DNA from: Endotrypanum monterogeii
Lineage: Eukaryota > Euglenozoa > Kinetoplastea > Trypanosomatida > Trypanosomatidae
NCBI GenBank assembly: GCA_000333855.2
Contig: CM007341.1
Coordinates: forward strand, 439,656-503,655
Direction: 5' to 3'
DNA: 64,000 nt
Shown piece by piece: positions 27,365-37,600 of this stretch (positions are counted from its first letter, which is position 1; each line of letters opens with the position of its first letter). The notes below the pieces were generated by a model that ran no database searches, was not told where the DNA came from, and was given only the letters and a program-made list of their open reading frames with translations. A program made the position numbers and the translations under genes.

Positions 27365-29521
27365 CTATGCAGGAGTCCCAGTCGTCAGCCCGTAAAACAC
27401 ACGCGCCTCAGGACAGAGGTGTACTGTCAACGCCTTGAGGTCCAGCGCGGTCAAGCTCAGGTCTTCTTCTCGGCGCACTCTCGAAATTGCCACGTACGCT
27501 TGTCCTGCCACAAAGAACGACTTGTCCAGCGCCAGGCGTATCATGGGCAATGTCATACCCTGGACTCGGTGCACCGTGAGTGCCCAAGCCAACTGCAGCG
27601 GCACTTGACGCCTCGACAGGCTGAGGCGCCCGTCCCGCCCGTACACCTCCATCGTAATGGCGGGCACAACGGCCTCGACGCCAGTGGAAAATCGAACAAG
27701 CGGCAACGCGGGTCCGATTGTTTGTGCCGCAAAGCCCACGACGAGACCAACATCCCCATTGGCCAAGCTGGGCTGGTGTGGCAGGGAGGCGAGGAGTACC
27801 ACCTGCGCCCCCTCCTTCAAGGTGAGCACAGAGGGCAGCGACACTTCGCTGTCGATGTCAGCACCGGGTGCAGCCGCATAATCCTCGGAGGCGTAGCGGT
27901 AAAACTGCATTGAGTCCAACTGCTGCAGGCGCTGTGCATTGTACCGGTCCACGTCTTTCCGGCGTGCAAGCAGCATGGTGGCCTCGACGCCGAAGCGCTC
28001 CTCTAATTTTCGCCCCAAGCATGCCTCGAGCACCTCACGCACCAGCGGTGTGCACTCGCCTCGCCGTACCGAAGCGCAGCATTCCGAAAATCGCATATCC
28101 TCTGCATGACGATAGTCTTTTGTGAAGAAGACAGAGTGGAAAGAGCAGGTCTGCCACGCGCCAGCCATGAACGCAGATTTTACCTCCTCGCCGGCCCCGC
28201 GCGACACGGGCGGAAGCTGCAAGAAATCGCCGACCACCAGCAGCTGAATACCCCCGAAGGGCAGATCTGCATAGTTGATCCGCGGTTTTCGTGATGAGGT
28301 CAATGACGCGGGAGGCGCCAGCGAAGCTCGCAGAGCGCGTGCGATGCGATCCAGTAGGGAAAAGGTGTGCGAGGAAAGCATGCTGATCTCGTCAATTACA
28401 AGCACCTCGCAACGCTGCCACGCACGCACAATGTCGGGTTTGCTTTGCACTCGTTGGAGAATCGCCTCCAGATCGCCTTCGCCGCGGCCAATGCCTGCAA
28501 AGGCGTGCACCGTTTTGCCACCGATGAGCCGAGCGGCGATACCGGTAGCTGCCGTGACTGCAACACGACCGGTGTCCACCCTATGCTCCTGTTCTTCCTG
28601 GGATTCCTGACCGGCATCGCGTTTCGAAAGATGGTGCGGGCCCAGGCGTGGTAGGACATGCTCCACAACGTAGAGCAACCACTCTGTCTTGCCTGTTCCC
28701 GCAGCACCGCTCACAAATACGTTGTGACCGTCCCGCAAAAGCTTAAGCGCACTCTGTTGTTCACTCGTCCACGTCAGCCGATGACGCTGGGTCGCTGTCA
28801 TGGACGTGGTCAGGCCGCCACAACCTTTGCTCTCACCTATTGCCGCTGTGCTCCGCTGGGACACCGAGGCCTGCGACGTCTTCATCGATGACCCAGTGAA
28901 GGCGAGCGCAGAAGTGCCAGGAGGCGAGTCTTTTTGTGATGCGCTGACAGAGGTGTCGTGCTGATCATGATCATCCTCGTTCACATCATCCAAGTAGTTG
29001 TCATCGTTGTCATGGTCGTCAGCGCCGCGTCCCGAAAGCTGCGCCACGCTGGGATCCCTGAGCCCAATACTTCCTCTGCCTCCTCCACCGTCCTCGTTCA
29101 CGTCGCGCCGTGGCCCCTTTCGATTTCTGCTTGCCACATTCCGCTCCATGTCTTTCCAACGTGTCTTGTCCTGCAGCACACCGGCCATCATACGCAGTGC
29201 ATCAAGGTCGTCAACGGTATCAATGAACACGCTGCACTGTCGCTTCTCATGCGGCACAATCACTGTCAAGTGTCCCTGCGCCACTCGCGTCGATACAACA
29301 CGCTGCAGTCGCCCAAGATGGAAGAAGGTGCCTTCATGCCTCTTGTGTCGACTAGAACGAACGACCAAACATGGCCCGATACCGCTTTGTCGCGAGAGGA
29401 AGCACTCGGTGCCGCCCCACTGACCGATTCGTGCGCCATCCTCTGCGTAGACAGCGATTTTACCCTGTACGGCACTCACCGTCATCTTCGGCTTTGGCAG
29501 GCGTATTGCAACAGACGCCAT
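27365..29521 (-). CDS. PIF1-family DNA helicase
   Basis: 718 residues from ATG 29519-29521. The helicase core starts near residue 250 (LTWTSEQQSALKLL, a Q-motif-like opening). It has Walker A GAAGTGKT (272-279), motif Ia with TAATGIAA, a GGKTVHAFAGIG block typical of PIF1, Walker B VLVIDEISML (373-382), GDFLQLPPV, and C-terminal LALTVHRVQGMTL and YVAISRV. These superfamily 1B motifs unwind DNA 5' to 3' with ATP. Trypanosomatids carry several PIF1 paralogues in mitochondrion and nucleus. No clear mitochondrial presequence is visible at MASVAIRLPKPKM, so a nuclear role like that reported for T. brucei PIF6 is possible but unproven. The first 120 residues look like a separate folded domain. They are joined by a linker with an acidic Asp/Asn/His run (about 168-190). 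An acceptor AG at 29574-29573 supports the start. Confidence 0.93.
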   Translation of the reverse strand: MASVAIRLPKPKMTVSAVQGKIAVYAEDGARIGQWGGTECFLSRQSGIGPCLVVRSSRHKRHEGTFFHLGRLQRVVSTRVAQGHLTVIVPHEKRQCSVFIDTVDDLDALRMMAGVLQDKTRWKDMERNVASRNRKGPRRDVNEDGGGGRGSIGLRDPSVAQLSGRGADDHDNDDNYLDDVNEDDHDQHDTSVSASQKDSPPGTSALAFTGSSMKTSQASVSQRSTAAIGESKGCGGLTTSMTATQRHRLTWTSEQQSALKLLRDGHNVFVSGAAGTGKTEWLLYVVEHVLPRLGPHHLSKRDAGQESQEEQEHRVDTGRVAVTAATGIAARLIGGKTVHAFAGIGRGEGDLEAILQRVQSKPDIVRAWQRCEVLVIDEISMLSSHTFSLLDRIARALRASLAPPASLTSSRKPRINYADLPFGGIQLLVVGDFLQLPPVSRGAGEEVKSAFMAGAWQTCSFHSVFFTKDYRHAEDMRFSECCASVRRGECTPLVREVLEACLGRKLEERFGVEATMLLARRKDVDRYNAQRLQQLDSMQFYRYASEDYAAAPGADIDSEVSLPSVLTLKEGAQVVLLASLPHQPSLANGDVGLVVGFAAQTIGPALPLVRFSTGVEAVVPAITMEVYGRDGRLSLSRRQVPLQLAWALTVHRVQGMTLPMIRLALDKSFFVAGQAYVAISRVRREEDLSLTALDLKALTVHLCPEARVFYGLTTGTPA

Positions 29522-29572
29522 TGTGAAAAGAGTAGTGACGGTCGTTTTTTTTTTTCTTTCGTGGATTGGACG

Positions 29573-29610
29573 CTGTGTGCGTGTGTTTAGGAAGGAATAT
29601 GATTGGAAAA
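29573..29610 (-). promoter_or_regulatory. predicted trans-splice acceptor for the PIF1 helicase gene
   Basis: A C/T-rich run on the minus strand is followed by a CACACAG motif with AG at 29574-29573, 52 bases before the ATG at 29521. Confidence 0.45.
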
Positions 29611-29627
29611 AGCGGTGGTGGGGGTGC

Positions 29628-29634
<7 letters not shown>

Positions 29635-29659
<25 letters not shown>
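29635..29659. repeat. (TA)n microsatellite
   Basis: About twelve TA units, 115 bases upstream of the PIF1 start codon. Confidence 0.95.
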
Positions 29660-30212
29660 GAGAAAGAGAGAGTGAGTGTGTGTGAGAGAAGCTATGTGAG
29701 TTGTCTATGAATGTGTATGTGCAAACCTTTTATCGGTGATTAAAGTCCGTGTGCAGTGCATGTATATATGTTTATAGAAGAATGATTACTTGACTGTGGT
29801 ACACGCCTCGTCTCGTGTCTGGGTGGCAGTGGTGAGGGCAGGCAGAGAGAGAGAGAAAAAAAAATCAAGACGGGAGAGGGTGGGGCAAGGGAGGGAGAAC
29901 AGGTAAGCGGCACGCGCACTAGAATTTCCACTTGCATCTCATTTTGTGTGTCTGAGTGTGAGTGGGGAAGGAGAAGAGGGCCTCCTTTGCATCCCCGGCC
30001 TCCCACCGCAGATTAAATATAGGTGCGACATGGGTATTGGTGGCCCATTCCGTTTTTTTAACTAGTAAAAATATAAATAAATATATATATATATATATAT
30101 TATTATTATTCAATGTGTTTCTGTGATCGAGATGCGTGGGAGGGGATGGGGGAGGGAGAGGGAAAAATCCTTGATCTCTTTCGCTGTTTCTTTTTTTGCG
30201 TGTATTTGGATC

Positions 30213-31070
30213 TTACCTCTTCGACTTTGAGAATAACCTCATTGTCTTACTGAGTGCGTTCCCATCTACTGCACTAGCCACGTCTGGCACAGCTGAGGGT
30301 TTCGCCGAGACATGTTCGCTCTGGTAACCGATGTTTTGTCTTACATACTGCCTCGCGCCTGCTTCAATGGCGGCGGTGTCTACTTCCACCGCTGTCAGTC
30401 CGATGGTGAGGAGACGTCGTAGCTCCACCTCCATATTGTCGTGTGCGGCTCGCAGTGCCATGGCGGTGTAGCGTATGCTTGACGCGGTGCGGTGAGCGGC
30501 CCGATCTGTCTCGGCAAGTCGTGCGAGCACGCCCTCATACAGCCCTGCATTGGTTTCCTCTGCTTTCGCAAGTTGCAGCCGTACCTCGAGTAGCTCGCGT
30601 CTCAGTGCGGCGAGCTGGTCACTGATGGCAGCATCCGTCGGTGTGTAGGAGCGGCGCTGCCGTTCTCGGCGATGGACAGTTGTCATCTGCGGAGAGGGTG
30701 ACGCTTCTGCTGCAAGGGTGCCGATGCTCGCATCTGGTAACGAGGAGTCTGATCCACTGGATGTGCAAGAGGGTACAGTGGTCGGTAGGGAGTCATCTTC
30801 TGCTTTTGAGATGGTGTCGGAACCTGTTCGCCCGGCATGGGGGGGATGCGGCGGCGGTGGGGTGGTGGTGGCGGATGCCTGCTTTACCTCTCGGCCAAAC
30901 GATTTTTTCCGCTTTAGCACGAGTGAGTTATGAGATATTCCCACAAAGCATCGGCGTTGCCAGCGCTGAGCTACGCAGGCGAGGGCGGAGGCAGTGAAAT
31001 GAACCGAAACCCTCCGTTGCACAGGGCGGAGAGTGGGCAACTGTGCTGCGAGGCAGAAAGAGACAGACAT
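30213..31070 (-). CDS. unknown protein, possible mitochondrial import signal and central coiled coil
   Basis: 285 residues from ATG 31068-31070 (MSVSFCLAAQLPTLRPVQRRV); the frame reaches 31079 but starts there with TTG. The first 60 residues contain many Arg, Lys, Ser and Ala and no Asp or Glu, which fits a mitochondrial presequence. A Pro/Ser/Thr-rich linker follows. A helical, probably coiled-coil stretch runs from about 150 to 235 (ISDQLAALRRELLEVRLQLA, then AETDRAAHRTASSIRY), and a basic tail ends in RLFSKSKR. No catalytic motif or membrane span is evident. I do not recognise the family. The upstream 5' UTR is purine-poor on the minus strand and no single acceptor stands out. Confidence 0.75.
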   Translation of the reverse strand: MSVSFCLAAQLPTLRPVQRRVSVHFTASALACVAQRWQRRCFVGISHNSLVLKRKKSFGREVKQASATTTPPPPHPPHAGRTGSDTISKAEDDSLPTTVPSCTSSGSDSSLPDASIGTLAAEASPSPQMTTVHRRERQRRSYTPTDAAISDQLAALRRELLEVRLQLAKAEETNAGLYEGVLARLAETDRAAHRTASSIRYTAMALRAAHDNMEVELRRLLTIGLTAVEVDTAAIEAGARQYVRQNIGYQSEHVSAKPSAVPDVASAVDGNALSKTMRLFSKSKR

Positions 31071-31750
31071 GGCTGGCAAAACCGGCAGGCGGCATGTAGG
31101 GGCAAGCTGAGAAACTCGAGATAGAAAAAAAAAAGACGCCGAGATGGGTGGGGGAGGGGGCGGAGGTTCGGCCAGAGGCCGCTGTCAGGGAAACGCAGAC
31201 GCCTCTCTGTCCAATAAAGAGAAGCGAGCTCGTCACGTTCATACGTCCATGATAGATGACGGGTGAGGGGGTATAGGGGAAAGAAAAAAAAAAGCGATGA
31301 GTGGGCAGTCACAGCAGAGAATGCGAATATGAAGAGTATTTCCGGTGCAGATGACACTGTTCGCGTGCAGTCTTGTCGGCTGAGTATCAGCAAACCATCA
31401 CCGAGACTGACAAGAAACTTAAGAGTGGGATTTGGGAGAAGAATCAGCGGAGGAACGATTTCTCAGTGCCCTCCCTCCTCCTCCCCACGTTCTCTTAACA
31501 CGTGTTGCTATGCGCGTAGCACTCTCAGATGCCTACACGGGAGTCGTCCTTTTTTCTCTTTTTGATATTGTATGTGCACAGTGTATGCCTTCATCAAGCA
31601 CTTCTCCCCCTAGTGGGCGAGGGTGGAAGGTGAAGCGCGAAAGACCTCGGGGTAGTATACAGTGTTCATTGTCACTAGTTGCTCTAGTACCCTCGGTGTT
31701 CCGACTGTACCGGCTTGATCACCACTACTCCAAGAAAGAGTGAGTGCGAA

Positions 31751-31773
31751 TAACAACAACAACAACAACAACA
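31751..31773. repeat. (CAA)n microsatellite
   Basis: About seven CAA units. Confidence 0.9.
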
Positions 31774-31831
31774 GGTACAGGGACACAGAAACAGCAAAGG
31801 AGGACGAGGTGCGGGATACTCATATGCATAC

Positions 31832-31855
31832 ATATATATATATATATATATATAT
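31832..31855. repeat. (TA)n microsatellite
   Basis: About twelve TA units between the thymidine kinase gene and the 285-residue protein gene. Confidence 0.9.
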
Positions 31856-32103
31856 TTAGTCTTGCTTGTTTCCACACTTATTCTATTTCAACGGTTCTGA
31901 GTGATGTTTGGTGACTCAACGCACCACACCGCCGACGAAAACAAACACACACACAAAAAAAAAAGTGCATAAACGTCTTTAATCTCCAGGTTGAACCCAC
32001 AGAGGGTGAGAGGGGTGTGCGCTCGCGCAGCTTCGCATTTTCCCGAACGATTCGTTGTTGCTATCCCTCAATACACCGGTTCTTTTCTGCTTCATTGCGA
32101 GGG

Positions 32104-32919
32104 TTATACTTCCACACGATTGTGCTTGGAGGGGTTGGCTGTCACGTTCGCCACGTCTGCGTCTCGAGGCGACTTGGTGCGAATCGATGCCTCCAGCGAG
32201 GCTGTACTCACCGCGGCTGAGATAGGGGACGTCGCCTCCGCATTTTTAATGGTGCTCCCACCAGCTGCCCTTTCAGGTGTTGTCATCCCCGCGGCTGCCG
32301 TCTTCGCGTTGAGGAGACTCATCTCCACCTCTTTGATAGCCTTCTGCTGTGACCACATCTCCTTGAGGGAGGGTACATGCTGCTTCGTGTAGCACTCGCG
32401 GCATGTCGCGATATACGCATCCGCGCCTCCAATCAGTTCCTGCTCCTCACCCTTCACAGTGCGCCGAGTGAAGCAGGCCGGCTGTTCGTGGCACATCATG
32501 CACACCGCCGTGAGTTTATCCACCGCCTCACAATATGGAACCAGCTCGCAAATCCTTCCGAATGGCCTGCGTAGGTAATCGCCGTCGAGGGCGGAGACCA
32601 TTACGATTTTCCCTGCGTCAGCGGCGGTGTTGCAGAAGTTGACCAAATCTGGAAAAAATTGGCCCTCATCGATCGCCACGACGTCAAATTTCTGCCAGCT
32701 GTGATCGACTTCCTTCAACTGCGAGACGGCTGCCTGCGCCCGTAGCGTCAGGAGGTCATGGGAGGCCACGTTGTGCTCATCGTAGCGTGTGTCTTTGGAG
32801 TACTTAATGACAAAGCAGCTGCGACGGGCGTGGATCTCACGTTTTACGCGACGCATCAGCTCGGTCGTCTTGCCCGCAAACATCGGGCCAATGATGAGCT
32901 CTACACGACCCCTGAACAT
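32104..32919 (-). CDS. TK: thymidine kinase, type II (TK1-like)
   Basis: 271 residues from ATG 32917-32919. The enzyme phosphorylates thymidine (and deoxyuridine) to the monophosphate with ATP, in the pyrimidine salvage pathway. Visible motifs: P-loop GPMFAGKTTE (11-20), catalytic DEGQF (84-88, Glu85 as base), and a zinc site of four Cys (140, 143, 173, 176) at VCMMC and TCREC. The substrate lasso carries GADAYIATCRECY. All key residues are present, so the enzyme should be active. The catalytic domain ends near residue 195. About 75 further residues are Ala/Thr/Ser-rich and low complexity (KTAAAGMTTPERAAGG onward), a tail not needed for catalysis in human TK1. The gene has a single kinase domain, unlike the tandem enzyme of T. 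brucei. A plausible splice acceptor lies 35 bases upstream. Confidence 0.96.
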   Translation of the reverse strand: MFRGRVELIIGPMFAGKTTELMRRVKREIHARRSCFVIKYSKDTRYDEHNVASHDLLTLRAQAAVSQLKEVDHSWQKFDVVAIDEGQFFPDLVNFCNTAADAGKIVMVSALDGDYLRRPFGRICELVPYCEAVDKLTAVCMMCHEQPACFTRRTVKGEEQELIGGADAYIATCRECYTKQHVPSLKEMWSQQKAIKEVEMSLLNAKTAAAGMTTPERAAGGSTIKNAEATSPISAAVSTASLEASIRTKSPRDADVANVTANPSKHNRVEV

Positions 32920-32953
32920 TTTCGGTGCCGTCGGTTATGTGAGTGCGCGCTTT

Positions 32954-32985
32954 CTTTGTTTTTGCAGGAAGGAGGATGGAATACG
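32954..32985 (-). promoter_or_regulatory. predicted trans-splice acceptor for thymidine kinase
   Basis: The minus strand shows CCATCCTCCTTCCTGC followed by A-rich sequence and AG at 32955-32954, 35 bases before the ATG. Confidence 0.5.
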
Positions 32986-34158
32986 CCTCTCGATGAACAG
33001 TGTTTGGAGAAGTAGAGAATATTTTGTATCAGAGGAGATCAGGGTATCTATCGAGAAAAAAAAATATGATGATGGTGATGAGTGCGTGTGCGTGCGTGTG
33101 GAAGAGGTCTATGATGGTGTCTGAAGGCTGCTGAACAGATGGAGAATGGACACCGGTTGAACACTTACTGATAGTATCCACAATCAAAATATAAATGTGC
33201 GTGAATATGAAGGAGGGAAAATGGGCGCTGGATACGAGGGAGGCCGGAATGATTATCTATGCGTATATGTGTGTATATATATATATAATCTATGCGCGTG
33301 TATTTATGTTATATAAAGGGAGGCGTAAGGTGGAGAGTGCTTTCTTTTGGAGAGTTCCGGTGTGTATGTGTGTGTGTGCCTAGTTGTATGTGTGTAATGA
33401 TGATGCGGCTGTCGCTGATTTGACCTCGTCTGCTGAAGTAGCGAATTCTCACGATGTATTGTAGTTCTCAGGTGGGCTGCGCAGCGCCTCAATTGACGCC
33501 AGGATGGAATTGCGAACAATTTAGATGGTGTAAGTGTGTGTGTGTGTAGTGCAGAAGAATCCGTGATGAGGGAGGAGGGAGACAAGAACGATTCGGGTCA
33601 GACGTAAACAGCAAATTACGGAGCAGCGTCAGAGAGAGAAATAGATACCTACCCTCCCCCCTCCCCCTCAAAAAAAAAACACACACCGACACACAAACAC
33701 GAGGAAAACCATGCGCATGAGCGCAACGTCAGAGTACAGGAAGACAGGCACACGCCTGTTGCACATAGACATGTGTGTGCGTGTGTGTTTGTGTGTTCTC
33801 CCTTTAGTGGGTTGCTCTTCCTCTTCAAGGGCACATACGAGAATACAATGTTGCGGTGTTGAAGAACCAAAAAAAGATCGGTGAGGCACATCGCTGCCTT
33901 CACACAGTTCCGCAGAGACGTCTTCGACCGGTACGACATACGCACACCACTTCATCTCTTCAAGCACTCAATGTGAACAGTCTGTGTGCGTGCCTGCCTT
34001 GATTTTTCTTTTTTTTTTTTTCAGAAGAGGGGATAAGGGAGAACAGTTCTCTTCCCCGCTCGTGCCTCCCCACACATGCTGATGCGAGCAATACGAGGTG
34101 GGAGGAAGGGGAGGTAGGGAAAGGGTGCCTCTCAACGACAGTGAACACCGCACACACA

Positions 34159-34197
34159 CATATATACATATATATATATATATATGTATATATATGC
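34159..34197. repeat. interrupted (TA)n tract
   Basis: TATA units broken by CA and TG over about 39 bases. Confidence 0.85.
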
Positions 34198-34652
34198 CCC
34201 AAGACCGCAACGCAAGCCGGTTGCTCGTGGCACCAAAGACCGCCAGAGTCTCCTGTACCGTATTTTTCTTCTAAATCAAGTACCCCGTCGCACCCGGTGG
34301 GGAGAGGTGGAAAGGGGGAAACAGAAGAGTCGTGCCAGCAGACGGACATGTGCTCAAAAGGGGAAGCAGACAAAAGCGAATGCATCATTCGATGGGGGAA
34401 AATGCGGGGGTCGACACATCTAAAAAAAAAAAAACCGAGGTAGCGACTTTACAGCGTCAAATAGAGACCGGTGGACGTGAAAGAAAGGGAGGAGAGGGGG
34501 AAAGAACCGATGAGGTGTACAAACTACGTCACAAGGCCGCTTGACTTCCCCCCCGGCCCTCGCTCTCTGCCAGAAGCCCTCCCCTCCACACACACACCGA
34601 CAGGACAAGAAAAAAAAACAGGGTGTGGGGGTCACGGCATACATTTTTCATG

Positions 34653-37600
34653 TCAGGTATGTATTGGGCGGATTCGCTTTGCGAGGGGGGCGGTGGAGCT
34701 AGTCGACTCCGCTGGCGCTGTTGTCACTGTTGGCAAGCGGCGATACGCACTTGAGCGGATTGATGCGTTCCCCACTGGTGGGCCACCTGCACCGGTCGCG
34801 GGGCGGCGGGAAAGATTAATCTTGTTGTGGGCCATTGGTGCTGCGTGGCGGCGAATGGTGGATGGGATGTTGGCCACTGACACGCCGGTGGGGGAACTAC
34901 CCGTTCCTGCTGGTGCTGCTGCGGAGCTCCCGTCATCGCTTATGCGGCGTTGCAGCTTCTCCTTTCGCTCGCCGACGTTGTCTTTGTGATGTGCTCCACT
35001 GCTCTTCACGTCGGCACTGGACGATGCAGGGCCGCTGGTCTCAGTTGCAGCCGCTGGCGTCAAGTCAGAATCATCCGCATTCACGGTGGCGGACGTAGCC
35101 GTATTGCTGCGGATGTACGTGCGGCTGCTTGTCTGCCGATGGAACTCCAGGCGCGGTGGGGCATCCACGATCACCTTACCACCAGAGAGAATATTTGCTG
35201 CGCTCAACGTGGCATCGCTTGTCGCGACGCGCTTCGGTGTGTTCCCGTGCGACGCGGTGGCAGCATCGTGAACAACCGCGAAGCTGCTGTTAGCGGTTCG
35301 GTCACTAGGGTCTGCAGTAAGTACTGGCGGGGCGGAGGCCTTGCGAGAGAAGATTGTGCTACATGGAGTGCGCTTCATAATACGTGCTGGAGAGGTTTTC
35401 TCAGGTGCAGCAACCGCCGCGCGGTCGTGACGACCACTCCTCATGTTCTCTGGCGATGCTAGCCCTGCCAATTTTTCCAGCATAGGCACCAGCAAACTTG
35501 TCAGCTGAGTCGACAACTTCTGGTGCTCCGCGGCAGCGCGTGACACTGACACCCCAATCGCGCTTTTCCGATGTCCACTGCGCCGCGCTCCGCAGTGCTC
35601 CTCAGCGGTTTTGTCACCCTCTCGCTCAGCGCCGCGTGGAACCACTGCCCCCGAGCCCATAGTGGCGGAATCGGTGGCGTTGCTCAGCATACTTTGCGCA
35701 GAAGGAACAGCAGATTGCAAGCGACGCAGACACTGCTGGAGGGTGATGTTACTATTTGTCAAGACGAGCAGCGACTCTCTGGCAACGTCGTCAAGTTCGG
35801 TGTCCTTGTCCTGCTTTTTTGGCGAGACGGGTGAGGACGGATGGTGCTCAGTCCACTTTTTTTCCTTCTCCTCCATTCGAACTAGCTGCTTCACCAGAAG
35901 GTCGAAGTCGTGCTTCTTGGCTCGCAGCTCTTGCCTGGCCACCTCCAGCTCCCGTTGCATGGAGGCTTGTATGTTCGATAGGTCGTTCATGTCTGTATCC
36001 ATCTCCCTCACCTGGCGTGCCAACGCCGCGCGCTCGTGCTTTGCCAGCCGCAGTGCCTCTCGTAGCGCGTCTCCCTCCGCGGAACCACCAAAGGCAGCGC
36101 CAGGACCGGAGGATGCCGCCTTGGTCTGGAGCCGTGCCAGCTCAGTTTCTTTGATTGCCAATGCCTCCTCCATCCCAGCCAAACGAGCCACTGTCGCTTT
36201 ATGATCATTTGATATGCGACTCCTCTCAGAGTCAGCCACCGCCGCCTTGGCACGCAGTTCCACCTCAAGGCGCTTCACCTTCTCCTCGAGAACACCCTCC
36301 GCCTTGACTGCTTTTTCATGCTGATCTCGCAGATCATTTTCCGCCCTGCTAAGACGCGCGGTCAGGTCACTCAGCGTCTGCTGCAGCTGCTCGCGCTCTT
36401 GCTGTGCATCTGCCAACTGCCGCGTTGCACGACGATTTTCCTCTTTCAAGTTGCGCACCGTGGACTCGGCTTCAGCCAAGTGCAACGCGAGCTGACCAAT
36501 GCGCTCCACGACGCTACTCGCATCACAAGAACCACCTGGGAGGATGCTGCTTACCTTTCCATGGATCTCCCTCAAGTGCTCTGCTGTAGCTGCCTCCTGC
36601 GTCTCCGTTCGCATGGCAGCGATAGAGGCCGTGGCGTGCTCCTCTGCTTCGCGGACGGCTCGCTGCGCATCTGCCACCATCTCCACCTCCCGCTTGGCCG
36701 CACTGTTGCACATTCTCAAGTACTCGAGGGCTGCATTGCACGTGTTCTTATTCAGTTTATCGGCGATCTTCTCCTTTGCAGCTTCAGCTCCCTCCTTCGT
36801 GGCGAAGAAGGCCAGTTCTACAGCAACCTTCAGGGTGGTGGCACCTTCACCCAAGGAACACTTCTCAAACACCACCGGCACCACCCCGGCGGCTTGGGCA
36901 GTATGACAGAGCACCAGCATCTGCAACACCCTCGCCTTCTGACTATCTTTCAGGACGCTAGGGGCACTCCGTGCCAAGGATACGGGGAGCGCCACGTCCA
37001 CGTGAAATGAGCTTGTCAACAACTGTGGCTTCTCACACGCTTGGTGCTGCAGTGCCGTTAGCATCGCTTCTTTGCGTAGCTGCTCGGTCAATGTCTCTGC
37101 AACGGAGAGCTGCTCGCGAAGAGTCAACAGCTCCGTATTGAACTTCTCTTCTGCAAGAGCTGCAGCATCCGCTGCGGCGGCCTTCGCCTTTTCTGCTAAG
37201 CGTAGCTGCATCGATTTTGTGGTGAGCGCCTTCTGCAATTCCCCCGTCTCTACTTGAGACGTCTGGAGGGCCTCGTAGACCTCTTTCACCGTCATTTCTG
37301 TGTCATGGAGTGCACACTCCATCTCCGTGTTCAAAGCCTCGCGGTCAGCATCGCGGCGGTCAAGCGATGCCTCGAGAGATCGCATGACACGGCGCAGGCA
37401 ATCCACCTCTTCCACCCTTTCCGCGAGTGCTGCTTCAAGCTCCTTGATCCGCACCGTGTTGCGATCAAGTGGCTTGTGGTCCTTCAACTCTGCTTTGGCC
37501 TTGTCGAGAAACGCGACGACCTCCGGGTATCCATGACTCAGTAGAAGAAAGTCAATCTCGTCCTCCTGGATGGACGCGGAGTGACGGATGTCGAGCTCGA

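Larger units (their letters stand above)
29522..30212 (-). other. intergenic region with TA tracts
   Basis: No gene seen. It holds (TA)n 29635-29659 and TA-rich 30081-30101, with GAGA and GTGT runs near 29661-29690. Confidence 0.6.
31071..32103 (-). other. intergenic region with CAA and TA repeats
   Basis: No gene seen. (CAA)n 31751-31773 and (TA)n 31832-31855. The stretch 31300-31700 has ordinary complexity and includes a plus-strand C/T-rich run near 31465-31495, but no recognisable gene. Confidence 0.6.
32920..34652 (-). other. intergenic region between thymidine kinase and the 1397-residue coiled-coil gene
   Basis: No gene seen. It holds short TA runs near 33274-33288, GT/CA runs near 33534-33548 and 33774-33794, (TA)n with interruptions 34159-34197, an A12 run near 34423, and a plus-strand C/T-rich run 34545-34590 just 3' of the next gene. 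Both-strand frames are low complexity. Confidence 0.6.

Noticed and set aside
35611..37010. Several long plus-strand frames inside 34653-38846
   Set aside because: Antisense shadows of a GC-rich coiled-coil gene.
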